A stretch of DNA of 10,646 nt from an uncultured Clostridia bacterium (GTDB taxonomy: Bacteria; Bacillota_A; Clostridia; Christensenellales; UBA3700). The translations under genes and the position numbers were made by a program. The notes beneath the pieces were generated by a model that was not told the origin of the DNA, did not search any database, and saw only the letters and a list, made by a program, of their open reading frames with translations. The DNA lies in assembly GCA_946545105.1 (NCBI GenBank), contig CAMNMY010000011.1, forward strand, positions 1 to 10,646, read 5' to 3'. Every line of letters starts with the position of its first letter. The stretch's first letter is position 1. This document shows, in pieces, positions 1-6,419 of this stretch.

Positions 1-395
1 CATCATATAAATATTACAATTTCACTTGGGATACAGATACTATAAAGAGCGCAACTGTAGAATACAATGAAGAAGAGGGATACTATAAATTAGTAGTTGA
101 ATTAGATGCATCAAATAAAAAGACAGTTAAAGATGCAATAAAAGATTTGCAAAATGGTGCAGGCGATAAGAACGCTAAATATACAAAGATAGTTGAAACA
201 ATTGAAATTTGGGACAATGGTAGATATAAGACATTCAACACAAAAGACGATTGGTATTCTCCACGTATTCATGGATTCATAAACAAAGAAACTTTATATA
301 ATGATTATAGAACAACATTCTATTATGATAATTATTCTTTGAATATTTCAAATTATCAATATGCAAAAGAATACATAGAAACTTTAACAAAATAA
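1..395 (+). CDS. 3' part of an unrecognised protein gene
   Basis: The frame is open from the left edge (first full codon at position 3) to a TAA at 393-395, so at least 130 C-terminal residues of a longer protein are present. An internal TTG at 147 is an ordinary Leu codon, not a start. The visible part is hydrophilic and rich in Tyr, Lys, Asp and Asn. It has a stretch with alternating hydrophobic residues (YYKLVVELD) followed by a Lys-rich helix-like segment, and ends in Tyr/Asn-rich sequence (FYYDNYSLNISNYQYAKEYI). There is no membrane segment or recognisable motif. The composition resembles the extracellular part of low-GC Gram-positive lipoproteins, but the N-terminus that would show a signal peptide lies outside the window. 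No terminator hairpin follows, and the MATE gene begins 36 nt later. Confidence 0.75.
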   Translation, partial: SYKYYNFTWDTDTIKSATVEYNEEEGYYKLVVELDASNKKTVKDAIKDLQNGAGDKNAKYTKIVETIEIWDNGRYKTFNTKDDWYSPRIHGFINKETLYNDYRTTFYYDNYSLNISNYQYAKEYIETLTK

Positions 396-418
396 TTTCA
401 AATCTTTGGTCTAAAGTG

Positions 419-424
419 TAGAAT
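419..424 (+). promoter_or_regulatory. Possible -10 box 7 nt before the MATE start
   Basis: TAGAAT matches the sigma-A -10 consensus at 5 of 6 positions and lies exactly 7 nt before the ATG at 432. No good -35 is seen 17 nt upstream (TTTCAA). The only purine-rich element, AGG at 427-429, is 2 nt from the ATG and too close to act as a normal Shine-Dalgarno. This is a weak call in AT-rich sequence. Confidence 0.3.
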
Positions 425-431
425 ATAGGCA

Positions 432-1784
432 ATGAACAAGGATTTAACGCAAGGTAACATTAGGAAAACATTATGGTTATACTGCCTACCTTTGATGGGC
501 AGTATTGTTTTGCACCAAATTTATAATTTGGCAGATAGTGTTATTGCGGGAAGATTCTTAGGAGAAGCGGCATTAGCAGCGGTTGGTAATGCATCTGAAA
601 TTACGCTTTTCTATACAGCGTTTGCTATGGGCTGTAATATGGGGTGTCAGGTCATTATATCCCAATTGTTTGGAGCAAAAAATTATAAGAGCTTAAAAAC
701 TGGCGTATTGACATCATTTATAGCTTTTGGTGTATTGTGTCTTGTACTTATGGGCCTTGGCATGATATTTACTAAGCCAATACTTGAATTGATTCATACT
801 CCTGAAGATATAATGAAGGATTCTGTTGATTATCTAGAAATATATACTTTGGGTGTTCCTTTTGTATTCTTCTATAATATTGCACAAGGCGTATTTGGAG
901 CACTTGGCGATTCTAAAACACCATTTATATTCTTGGCTGCATCATCAATTGCTAATATCTTGGTAGACATTCTATTTGTAGGTGCATTCAATATGGGCGT
1001 TAGGGGTGTTGCTTGGGCAACATTTTTATGCCAAGGAATGAGTGCAGTTTTATCTTTGGTGGTATTAGGATTTAGATTGCATAAAATGAAGTGTGAAAAA
1101 TTTAAAATATTTTCACCTTTGTTATTAAAGAAATTGAGTATTGTTGCACTTCCTTCAATAATGCAACAAAGCTTTATCTCAATAGGCAATATTATTGTTC
1201 AAAGCGTAGTAAATGGTTATGGTTCATCTGTTATTGCTGGATTTACAGCGGCAATGAAATGGAATAACATTGCGGTTGCATGTTTCTTTGCAATTGCATC
1301 AGGCCTTTCTGCATACTTTGCACAAAACATCGGCGCAAGAGCTTACGATAGATTGAAAGATGGATATAAAGAGGCAATATATTTTGCTTGGCTAATTGCT
1401 ATTCCATTTATTGCATTATTCTGTGGCCTTGGAAAATTCGGTATTGAATTCTTCTTGGATAATACCGCATCATCTTTAGCAATTGATACCGGCGTTAGAA
1501 TTTTAAGATCAATAGCGCCATTCTATGTAATTGTAAGTGTGAAGGTTGTAACTGATGGTGTATTAAGAGGCGCAGGTGCAATGAAATTGTTTATGATAGA
1601 CACCTTTGCCGATTTAGGCTTAAGAGTAGGGTTCTCGTTCCTATTCTCGTATTTATTTGGCTCGGATGGAATTTGGTTCTCTTGGGGTGCTGGTTGGGCA
1701 ATAGGTACAGTTATAGCGTTAATATTCTATTTCAAGGGTTATTGGAAAAAGAATTTTGATTTCTTACAAAACGTTGAAACTTAG
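432..1784 (+). CDS. MATE family multidrug/cation efflux transporter
   Basis: This 450-residue integral membrane protein has the usual length and shape of MATE exporters: twelve expected helices in two pseudo-symmetric halves. These proteins expel cationic drugs, metabolites or peptides using a Na+ or H+ gradient. The N-terminal signature is clear: residues 7-20 (QGNI..TLW...LP) followed by YNLADSVIAGRFLG and AALAAVG at about 31-52. The second half starts near residue 235 with LPSIMQQSFISIGNIIVQ, and VLRGAGAMK is near 378-386, the equivalent of the conserved G.LRG.G loop. The substrate cannot be read from sequence. The start ATG lacks a well-spaced Shine-Dalgarno. It is the first sensible Met, since the conserved N-terminal motif begins seven codons later. 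The gene converges on the AEC permease, and the two stop codons overlap at 1781-1784, leaving no room for an intergenic terminator. Confidence 0.93.
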   Translation: MNKDLTQGNIRKTLWLYCLPLMGSIVLHQIYNLADSVIAGRFLGEAALAAVGNASEITLFYTAFAMGCNMGCQVIISQLFGAKNYKSLKTGVLTSFIAFGVLCLVLMGLGMIFTKPILELIHTPEDIMKDSVDYLEIYTLGVPFVFFYNIAQGVFGALGDSKTPFIFLAASSIANILVDILFVGAFNMGVRGVAWATFLCQGMSAVLSLVVLGFRLHKMKCEKFKIFSPLLLKKLSIVALPSIMQQSFISIGNIIVQSVVNGYGSSVIAGFTAAMKWNNIAVACFFAIASGLSAYFAQNIGARAYDRLKDGYKEAIYFAWLIAIPFIALFCGLGKFGIEFFLDNTASSLAIDTGVRILRSIAPFYVIVSVKVVTDGVLRGAGAMKLFMIDTFADLGLRVGFSFLFSYLFGSDGIWFSWGAGWAIGTVIALIFYFKGYWKKNFDFLQNVET

Positions 1785-2716
1785 TTAAAAGGTATCATTG
1801 CTAAAAGTGGCAATGTTGCAATACAAGTCATAGTACTTAGAAGTACCATATTTACAGATTCTTTTTGCCCTTGTCCTAACATTTCCGCAAAAGTTTGAAT
1901 AATTACTGCACATGGAGCTGCACATAGAATAAATACAGCTTGTTTAATTGTTGCATCGATTGGTAACCAATACACAACTAAAAGACAAGCAAGTGGAAAT
2001 ATTATTTGCTTAACTCCACAGAAAATATAATTTTTATAATTCGTAAAGATTGGCTTTATTTCCATTGTTCCTAATCTCATACCAATAATTAACATACAAA
2101 GTGGTGTTGTCATCTTTGCAAGAATCATTACAAATTCTTCAACTCTATAGTTGATGGATGCAAGTTTAACTTTGCAGAAGAATAGAGGAAGCGCAACAAT
2201 TAATGATAGGACAGCAGGATTTAAAACCACCTTTTTTATTGATATGTATTTCTTATCTTGCGTAATTAGATAACAACCAATTGTCCATCCAATGATATTC
2301 ATCGCAATGAAAAATACTGTTGAATAGATATATAGTGAATCTGTTCCAAAGATTGAATGTAGAAGTGGGTTTCCAAAGAAAGCAACATTTCCAAAACATG
2401 TACATATGATGTATAGTCTATTCATAATGTTGTCGAAACGCTTACGCATAATAAAATAGAACACTACTAAAAATAGAGTCATTAAGCAGAACACGATAGC
2501 AAATACGATTCCCATATGCTTTAGAGTGTCAGTAGTGAAGTCTGCTTGGTCAAAAGAATAAATGGTTAAACATGGTTGGCATACAAACATTAAAACAAAA
2601 GCAAAAGCAGATATAGAGCTTTCTTGAATAAGTTTTGTTTTAACCAACAAAAAGCCAGGTATTGCATAAGCAAATAACATAGCAACAGTTGCGAGTGTAA
2701 TTAAAAAGTTTTCCAT
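1781..2716 (-). CDS. AEC (auxin efflux carrier) family permease
   Basis: This 311-residue membrane protein belongs to the AEC family (Mem_trans). Bacterial members move small organic acids such as malate or malonate, or amino-acid derivatives, and the substrate here is unknown. Family hallmarks are visible. An N-terminal helix ends in P20-G21 with the VKTKLI segment typical of AEC proteins, and FGNVAFFGNPLL lies at 108-119. A central loop near residues 152-165 separates two groups of about five helices. PLCMLIIGMRLG lies at 205-216, and AAPCAVIIQTFAE at 266-278 matches the usual (A)P.A.......A segment. AAAGGA at 2727-2722 lies 5 nt before the ATG, inside the end of the upstream gene. The start is only 1 nt after the stop of ybaK, so the two genes are almost certainly co-transcribed. 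Its TAA (1783-1781) overlaps the TAG of the convergent MATE gene. Confidence 0.92.
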   Translation of the reverse strand: MENFLITLATVAMLFAYAIPGFLLVKTKLIQESSISAFAFVLMFVCQPCLTIYSFDQADFTTDTLKHMGIVFAIVFCLMTLFLVVFYFIMRKRFDNIMNRLYIICTCFGNVAFFGNPLLHSIFGTDSLYIYSTVFFIAMNIIGWTIGCYLITQDKKYISIKKVVLNPAVLSLIVALPLFFCKVKLASINYRVEEFVMILAKMTTPLCMLIIGMRLGTMEIKPIFTNYKNYIFCGVKQIIFPLACLLVVYWLPIDATIKQAVFILCAAPCAVIIQTFAEMLGQGQKESVNMVLLSTMTCIATLPLLAMIPFN

Positions 2717-2717
2717 T

Positions 2718-3191
2718 CTAATCCTTTATTATGTCCGCTTCAATAATGCGAATAACTTTCTTTAGTGAATCAAGTGGTAATTCTACTTGATATCCAATTT
2801 TGCCGGCGCTGAAATAGATTGTATCAAAAGACGCAGCAGTGTTGTGAATAACAGTTTTAAATTGTTTCTTCATCCCAATTGGAGAACATCCACCATGAAC
2901 ATAGCCAGTTAAAGGCAATAGATCCTTTTGATGTAACATCTCAAGATTCTTTTCGCCAACGGCAGCGGCTGCTTTCTTTAAATCTAATTCTTTAGCAACA
3001 GGAACCATAAAAACATAATGATTGTTAGACTTTGCAACAGTAACTAGTGTTTTAAAGACTTTGTCTTCATCTTCATTTAAAATCTTTGCAACTTCAGTTC
3101 CTGAGATTGCATTTTTATCGTCACCAAGGAAATGTTCCTTGTGAGCGATTTTTAATTGATCCAATTTTCTCATTACATTTGTCTTTTCCAT
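2718..3191 (-). CDS. ybaK: Cys-tRNA(Pro)/Cys-tRNA(Cys) deacylase, YbaK/EbsC type
   Basis: The protein is a free-standing, trans-acting editing domain of the INS/YbaK superfamily. It hydrolyses Cys mischarged onto tRNA(Pro) by prolyl-tRNA synthetase and acts in the cytoplasm. Its 157 residues match the family length of about 155-160. Seen in sequence are K47 in VFKTLV, the likely counterpart of the essential Lys of YbaK, an AKELDLKKAAAAVG segment at 66-79, and the diagnostic GYVHGGCSPIGMKK at 96-109. The frame is open ten codons further upstream to an ATG at 3221. I prefer 3191 because family proteins begin with a sequence like MEKTNVMR and because a promoter (TTGTCA, 18 nt, TACAAT) ends 7 nt before it, inside that extension. 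No Shine-Dalgarno precedes either Met. The gene is first of a two-gene unit with the AEC permease. Confidence 0.9.
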   Translation of the reverse strand: MEKTNVMRKLDQLKIAHKEHFLGDDKNAISGTEVAKILNEDEDKVFKTLVTVAKSNNHYVFMVPVAKELDLKKAAAAVGEKNLEMLHQKDLLPLTGYVHGGCSPIGMKKQFKTVIHNTAASFDTIYFSAGKIGYQVELPLDSLKKVIRIIEADIIKD

Positions 3192-3198
3192 ATAAATA

Positions 3199-3228
3199 AT
3201 TGTATATTTTTGCTTTAGCATTTGACAA
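3199..3228 (-). promoter_or_regulatory. Promoter for ybaK-AEC, possibly leaderless
   Basis: On the minus strand, TTGTCA (3228-3223, 5/6 of consensus) and TACAAT (3204-3199, 5/6) are separated by 18 nt. The -10 box is exactly 7 nt before the ATG at 3191, which puts the transcription start at or next to the A of the start codon. The -35 box shares five base pairs with the -35 of the rightward promoter. Confidence 0.5.
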
Positions 3229-3250
3229 GCAAGTAAATTGACCTTTTAAT
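3222..3250 (+). promoter_or_regulatory. Promoter for the lipoprotein-lysA unit
   Basis: A perfect -35 TTGACA (3222-3227) is followed after 17 nt by TTTAAT (3245-3250, 5/6). This predicts a start near 3257 and a leader of about 28 nt that includes the GAGG at 3275-3278. A second combination, TTGACC (3238-3243), 17 nt, TAAAAT (3261-3266), also fits but would start only about 2 nt before the Shine-Dalgarno. Confidence 0.55.
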
Positions 3251-3284
3251 ATTATTAATATAAAATATTTTCTTGAGGTAAATA

Positions 3285-3782
3285 ATGAAGAAAATAGTAA
3301 CGATTATTTCAATATTAGTTGTTTTAGTTTTAGGCATGGCACTATCTTCATGTTCTTTTAGTAAATCTTCAAAAGTATTACCAGAAAAAAGAGAAGTTGA
3401 ATCTATTGATTTGTTAGTCTTTAACGAGAACGGCGAATCTATTAAAAAGACTTTATCTGATGAAGAAAAGCAAAGCTTGGTTGAAAAATTTAATGATCTT
3501 GGCTATATGGATAGATATATTATTGATTTAAAAAAGACCATATCTTCTGAAGAATTTGACTATACTTTAACAATCAACATTAAAAAGAAGGGCCTAAAGA
3601 AAGCATATTCATATTACGTATACATCGGAAGATATTTAACATATAAAGCTATCGGTAAAGAAATTACCAAAGAATATGATGAAAAATATTTAAAGATAGA
3701 TGATGGCAAAAAACAATTTGCTGGACAAGTCACAGATGAAATTGCAAAACAATTGAAAGAAATTAAGCTAAGCATGATTTAG
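3285..3782 (+). CDS. Small predicted lipoprotein of unknown function
   Basis: The 165-residue product begins with a classic lipoprotein signal: MKK, a hydrophobic core at about 5-19, then lipobox L20-S-S-C23. Cys23 would be acylated and the mature protein anchored on the outer face of the membrane. A Ser/Lys-rich linker (24-38) leads to a compact domain with alternating beta-like stretches (IDLLVF at 41-46, YTLTINI at 93-99, YSYYVYIGRYLTYKAI at 108-123) and a Lys/Glu-rich C-terminal helix. I recognise no family, and the domain looks soluble with no catalytic motif. GAGG at 3275-3278 is 6 nt before the ATG. The stop is 14 nt before the decarboxylase gene, so the two should share an mRNA, but nothing in the protein suggests a role in lysine synthesis. 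Confidence 0.85.
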   Translation: MKKIVTIISILVVLVLGMALSSCSFSKSSKVLPEKREVESIDLLVFNENGESIKKTLSDEEKQSLVEKFNDLGYMDRYIIDLKKTISSEEFDYTLTINIKKKGLKKAYSYYVYIGRYLTYKAIGKEITKEYDEKYLKIDDGKKQFAGQVTDEIAKQLKEIKLSMI

Positions 3783-3796
3783 CGAAGGAATATATT

Positions 3797-5053
3797 ATGG
3801 AAAAGAAACCATTTGTTACAAAGGAATTAATTGAAGAAATTGTAAAGAAGTATCCAACACCTTTTCACATCTATGATGAAAAAGGAATTAGAGAAAATGC
3901 AAGAAGATTAAAGAAGGCTTTTGCATGGAATAAGGGATACAAAGAATACTTTGCTGTTAAGGCAACACCAAACCCATATCTAATGCAAATTTTAAGAGAA
4001 GAAGGATGTGGAGTAGATTGTTCATCTTTAACAGAGCTAATGCTTTCAGATACAGTAGGTTTTTCTGGAAGTGAGATTATGTTCTCATCAAATGTTACTC
4101 CAGAAGCAGACTTCAAATTGGCAAGAAAGTTAAATGCTATTATCAACTTTGATGATTTAACACATATTGAGTTCTATAAGAAATTAGCTCCATTTGCAAA
4201 GACTATGTGTTGTAGATATAACCCAGGTGGTGACTTCACTTTAAATAACGCTATTATGGATACACCTAAAGATGCAAAATATGGTATGACAAAAGACCAA
4301 ATGAAGCAAGCTTTTATAAAGATGAAAGAATATGGCGTTGAGAATTTTGGTATTCACGCATTCTTAGCATCAAATACAACAGATAATGGATATTATCCAA
4401 AACTTGCAAGAATTCTATTTACTCTTGCTGTTGAATTAGCAAAAGAAACAGGAGTTCATATTGCATTTGTTAATCTATCTGGTGGTGTTGGTATTGCATA
4501 TAGACCAGATCAAAAGGATAACGATATTGAAGTAATTGGAGAAGGCGTAAGACAAGCTTATGAAGAAATCTTAGTTCCAGCTGGAATGGATGATGTTGCA
4601 ATCTTCACAGAACTTGGAAGATTTATGTTAGCTCCATATGGTCATTTGGTTGCAAAGGCTATTCATGAAAAGCACATTTGGAAAGAATACATCGGACTTG
4701 ATGCTTGCGCTGCAAACCTAATGAGACCAGCTATGTATAAGGCATATCACCACATTACTGTTCTAGGAAAAGAAAACGCTCCTAAAGATCACATCTATGA
4801 TGTAACAGGTGGTTTGTGTGAAAACAATGATAAGTTCGCAATTGATAGAGAATTACCAAAGATTGATATTGGCGATTATATTGTAATCCACGATACAGGT
4901 GCTCATGGATTTTCTATGGGATATAACTATAATGGTAAGTTAAGATCTGCAGAATTATTGTTATGCGAAGATGGTTCGGTTAAGCAAATTAGACGTGCTG
5001 AAACACCAGAAGATTATTTCGCAACACTAGATTTAACACCATTCAAAAAGTAA
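3797..5053 (+). CDS. lysA: Diaminopimelate decarboxylase-type PLP enzyme
   Basis: This is a fold type III PLP decarboxylase (alanine racemase-like barrel plus C-terminal beta domain) of 418 residues, the size of LysA. LysA converts meso-diaminopimelate to lysine plus CO2, the last step of lysine synthesis. K55 in YFAVKATPNP would form the Schiff base with PLP. SGGVGIAY (228-235) is the phosphate-binding glycine motif, and E272-L-G-R275 stands where most LysA have EPGR. C341-E342 in GGLCENND is the catalytic Cys-Glu from the partner subunit, and GAHGFSMGYNYNG (368-380) corresponds to the GAY...NYN segment. The usual HxHIGSQ is replaced by GIHAFLASN (186-193). As I recall, this form recurs in a subfamily of Firmicute proteins annotated as LysA. 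Another amino-acid decarboxylase activity cannot be excluded. GAAGGA at 3784-3789 gives 7-nt spacing to the ATG. A strong terminator follows. Confidence 0.85.
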   Translation: MEKKPFVTKELIEEIVKKYPTPFHIYDEKGIRENARRLKKAFAWNKGYKEYFAVKATPNPYLMQILREEGCGVDCSSLTELMLSDTVGFSGSEIMFSSNVTPEADFKLARKLNAIINFDDLTHIEFYKKLAPFAKTMCCRYNPGGDFTLNNAIMDTPKDAKYGMTKDQMKQAFIKMKEYGVENFGIHAFLASNTTDNGYYPKLARILFTLAVELAKETGVHIAFVNLSGGVGIAYRPDQKDNDIEVIGEGVRQAYEEILVPAGMDDVAIFTELGRFMLAPYGHLVAKAIHEKHIWKEYIGLDACAANLMRPAMYKAYHHITVLGKENAPKDHIYDVTGGLCENNDKFAIDRELPKIDIGDYIVIHDTGAHGFSMGYNYNGKLRSAELLLCEDGSVKQIRRAETPEDYFATLDLTPFKK

Positions 5054-5073
5054 TTAAAAATTACGAACATTTG

Positions 5074-5104
5074 AAACTGGGCACAAAAGTGCTCAGTTTT
5101 TTTA
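5074..5104 (+). terminator. Rho-independent terminator after lysA
   Basis: An 11-bp stem, AAACTGGGCAC (5074-5084) with GTGCTCAGTTT (5089-5099), contains one G-U pair and an AAAA loop. It runs into a T-rich tract (5097-5104). It closes the lipoprotein-lysA unit and insulates it from the mannanase gene. Confidence 0.93.
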
Positions 5105-5116
5105 TTTTCACCATAT

Positions 5117-5131
5117 CCAAATTATATTTGG
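5117..5131. promoter_or_regulatory. Perfect palindrome in the GH26 promoter
   Basis: CCAAAT-TAT-ATTTGG is a perfect inverted repeat with 6-bp arms. It occupies the place of the -35/spacer region and ends 2 bp before the TG of the extended -10. The position suits an operator or activator site. The regulator is not in the window. Confidence 0.45.
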
Positions 5132-5133
5132 TT

Positions 5134-5142
5134 TGTTATAAT
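5134..5142 (+). promoter_or_regulatory. Extended -10 promoter of the GH26 gene
   Basis: TGTTATAAT is a perfect extended -10 (TGnTATAAT). No convincing -35 is present (TATCCA at 17 nt), as is common for extended -10 promoters. The -10 ends 7 nt before the ATG at 5150, so transcription would start at or within a base of the start codon. Confidence 0.6.
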
Positions 5143-5149
5143 TGATTGT

Positions 5150-6208
5150 ATGAAGAGGGTTTTAGTCGCTATTTTATTACTAATATTGATTGTGTCTACA
5201 ACATCTTTATTTGCTTGCAAAAAAACGCAAGAGATTATACCTCCGCAAAAGTCTCAAGAAGCACAAAATGTTTTAGATTATTTAGCACAAGCTAACGGCA
5301 AGTATGTTTTATCTGGCCAAGAGGAATCTACTTGGGTGGAGCCTTTATTTTGTGAATATGAAATGGAGTATATAAAAGACACAACAGGTAAATATCCTGC
5401 AATTAGGGGAATGGATTATATAAACGACGATTTTGAAGGCGTTAATAAAAGAGCAATTGAATGGTGGAATAGAGGCGGAATTGTATCAATATGTTGGCAT
5501 ACAGGCGTTGATTATTCTGGTGGCTATAATGAATGCAAAGAAGGGGTTGTTACAAATTGGGATGCTCTATTAGAAGAAGGCACAAATGAATATAACGCAA
5601 TGATTGAAGGAATAGATAAAGCTGCAAAGGCTTTAAAAGAATTGAAAGATTTAAACATTCCTATTATTTGGAGACCATATCATGAAGCATTTGGCGATTG
5701 GTTCTGGTGGGGAAAAGGAGAAGATAATTCTCAAAGAGCAGAGCACTATGTAAAGCTTTGGCGCATTATGTATACGAGATATATAGAGTATTGGAAATTA
5801 GATAATCTTATTTGGATTGAAGGCTATTCTCATATGGATTATGAATGGCAAGAAAAGAAATATAAATGTGGCGTCGGTGCAGACAAGTGGTATGTTGGTA
5901 GTAATTACTGTGACATGATAGGTGCAGATACATACAAAGATGGCACACATCTTTTATTGAACGATAAGATAAAAGGTTTAAATAAAGCAAAAAAGCCAAC
6001 AGCTTATCATGAGTGTGGAATAATTCCAACTATTGATGAATTAAAGAAAACTAATTGGTCATATTTTTTAACATGGCATACAAATTATTTAATTGATGGA
6101 TATAACTTGTATGACACAGACTATAAAAATACAAAAGAGCATTTAATTGAAATATACAATAGTGATTATGTTATCACATTGGATGAACTACCAAATTTTA
6201 AAATATAA
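5150..6208 (+). CDS. Lipid-anchored GH26 beta-mannanase
   Basis: This 352-residue glycoside hydrolase family 26 protein is most likely an endo-1,4-beta-mannanase that cuts mannan or galactomannan at the cell surface. A signal peptide with a hydrophobic core at about 4-20 ends in lipobox L20-F-A-C23, which predicts a lipoprotein. The (beta/alpha)8 catalytic domain fills the rest. It shows ANGKYVLSGQEES at 48-60, R86-GMDY at 86-90 and WHTG at 116-119. The clan GH-A acid/base is E179 in WRPYHEAFGDWFWWG (174-188), and the nucleophile is E288 in YHECG (286-290). No carbohydrate-binding module follows. No sugar transporter or other CAZyme gene lies beside it, so it is a single-gene unit rather than a mannan locus. 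There is no Shine-Dalgarno before the ATG. The start is fixed by the signal peptide, and a -10 box lies 7 nt away. Confidence 0.92.
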   Translation: MKRVLVAILLLILIVSTTSLFACKKTQEIIPPQKSQEAQNVLDYLAQANGKYVLSGQEESTWVEPLFCEYEMEYIKDTTGKYPAIRGMDYINDDFEGVNKRAIEWWNRGGIVSICWHTGVDYSGGYNECKEGVVTNWDALLEEGTNEYNAMIEGIDKAAKALKELKDLNIPIIWRPYHEAFGDWFWWGKGEDNSQRAEHYVKLWRIMYTRYIEYWKLDNLIWIEGYSHMDYEWQEKKYKCGVGADKWYVGSNYCDMIGADTYKDGTHLLLNDKIKGLNKAKKPTAYHECGIIPTIDELKKTNWSYFLTWHTNYLIDGYNLYDTDYKNTKEHLIEIYNSDYVITLDELPNFKI

Positions 6209-6221
6209 AGGAAATAGGTTT

Positions 6222-6284
6222 ATGAATACTATAGTAGAAGTAGGGTTTATTGGTTGTTGTTATCAGCGCTTGTTGTGTTATTGA
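6222..6284 (+). CDS. Possible 20-codon small ORF with three tandem stops
   Basis: The ORF starts with ATG 14 nt after the mannanase stop. It encodes a short peptide ending in GCCYQRLLCY and stops at TGA-TGA-TAA (6282-6290), three stops in a row. AAGGA at 6208-6212 is 9 nt before the ATG, slightly long for a Shine-Dalgarno. The peptide carries three Cys and begins MNTIVEVGFI. CAG and CGC codons near the end are unlike the CAA and AGA favoured in neighbouring genes. It resembles the size of a leader peptide or a small secreted peptide, but I do not recognise it. Its 3' half overlaps a possible hairpin (GTTATCA at 6259-6265 with TGATAAC at 6285-6291), so it may instead be an untranslated structured RNA. 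Existence as a protein is uncertain. Confidence 0.35.
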   Translation: MNTIVEVGFIGCCYQRLLCY

Positions 6285-6324
6285 TGATAACCTCTAAAAT
6301 TTAAAATTTAACAAAAAAAATATT

Positions 6325-6358
6325 AAGTCTTGATACATAGTATCAGGGCTTATTTTTA
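6325..6358 (+). terminator. Rho-independent terminator after GH26 and the small ORF
   Basis: A 12-bp stem, AAGTCTTGATAC (6325-6336) with GTATCAGGGCTT (6340-6351), includes two G-U pairs and a 3-nt loop. It is followed by ATTTTTA. It separates the mannanase unit from the peroxide operon. Confidence 0.9.
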
Positions 6359-6389
6359 TTGGGCAGAAAAACTTTTTTCAAAAAAGGTG

Positions 6390-6419
6390 TTGACAAAAAT
6401 ATGTCGTATGCGATATATT
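6390..6419 (+). promoter_or_regulatory. Promoter of the ohrR-gpx-trxA-trxB operon
   Basis: A perfect -35 TTGACA (6390-6395) and TATATT (6414-6419, 5/6) are separated by 18 nt. The predicted start is near 6426, giving a leader of about 16 nt that begins just before the GGAGG at 6428-6432. Confidence 0.7.

Noticed and set aside
147..395. An 82-codon gene starting at TTG 147
   Set aside because: The frame is open to the window edge and no ribosome site precedes the TTG, so this is the tail of a longer gene.
404..416. CTTT-N5-AAAG inverted repeat before the MATE gene
   Set aside because: Arms of 4 bp with no T tract make neither a terminator nor a convincing operator.
872..1189. Minus-strand open frame of 105 codons inside the MATE gene
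   Set aside because: It is antisense to a well-conserved transporter, has no ribosome site, and its composition follows from the complementary codons.
3246..3258. Palindrome TTAATA-T-TATTAA near the lipoprotein promoter
   Set aside because: It consists only of A and T in an AT-rich intergenic region, where such palindromes arise easily. I do not call it an operator.
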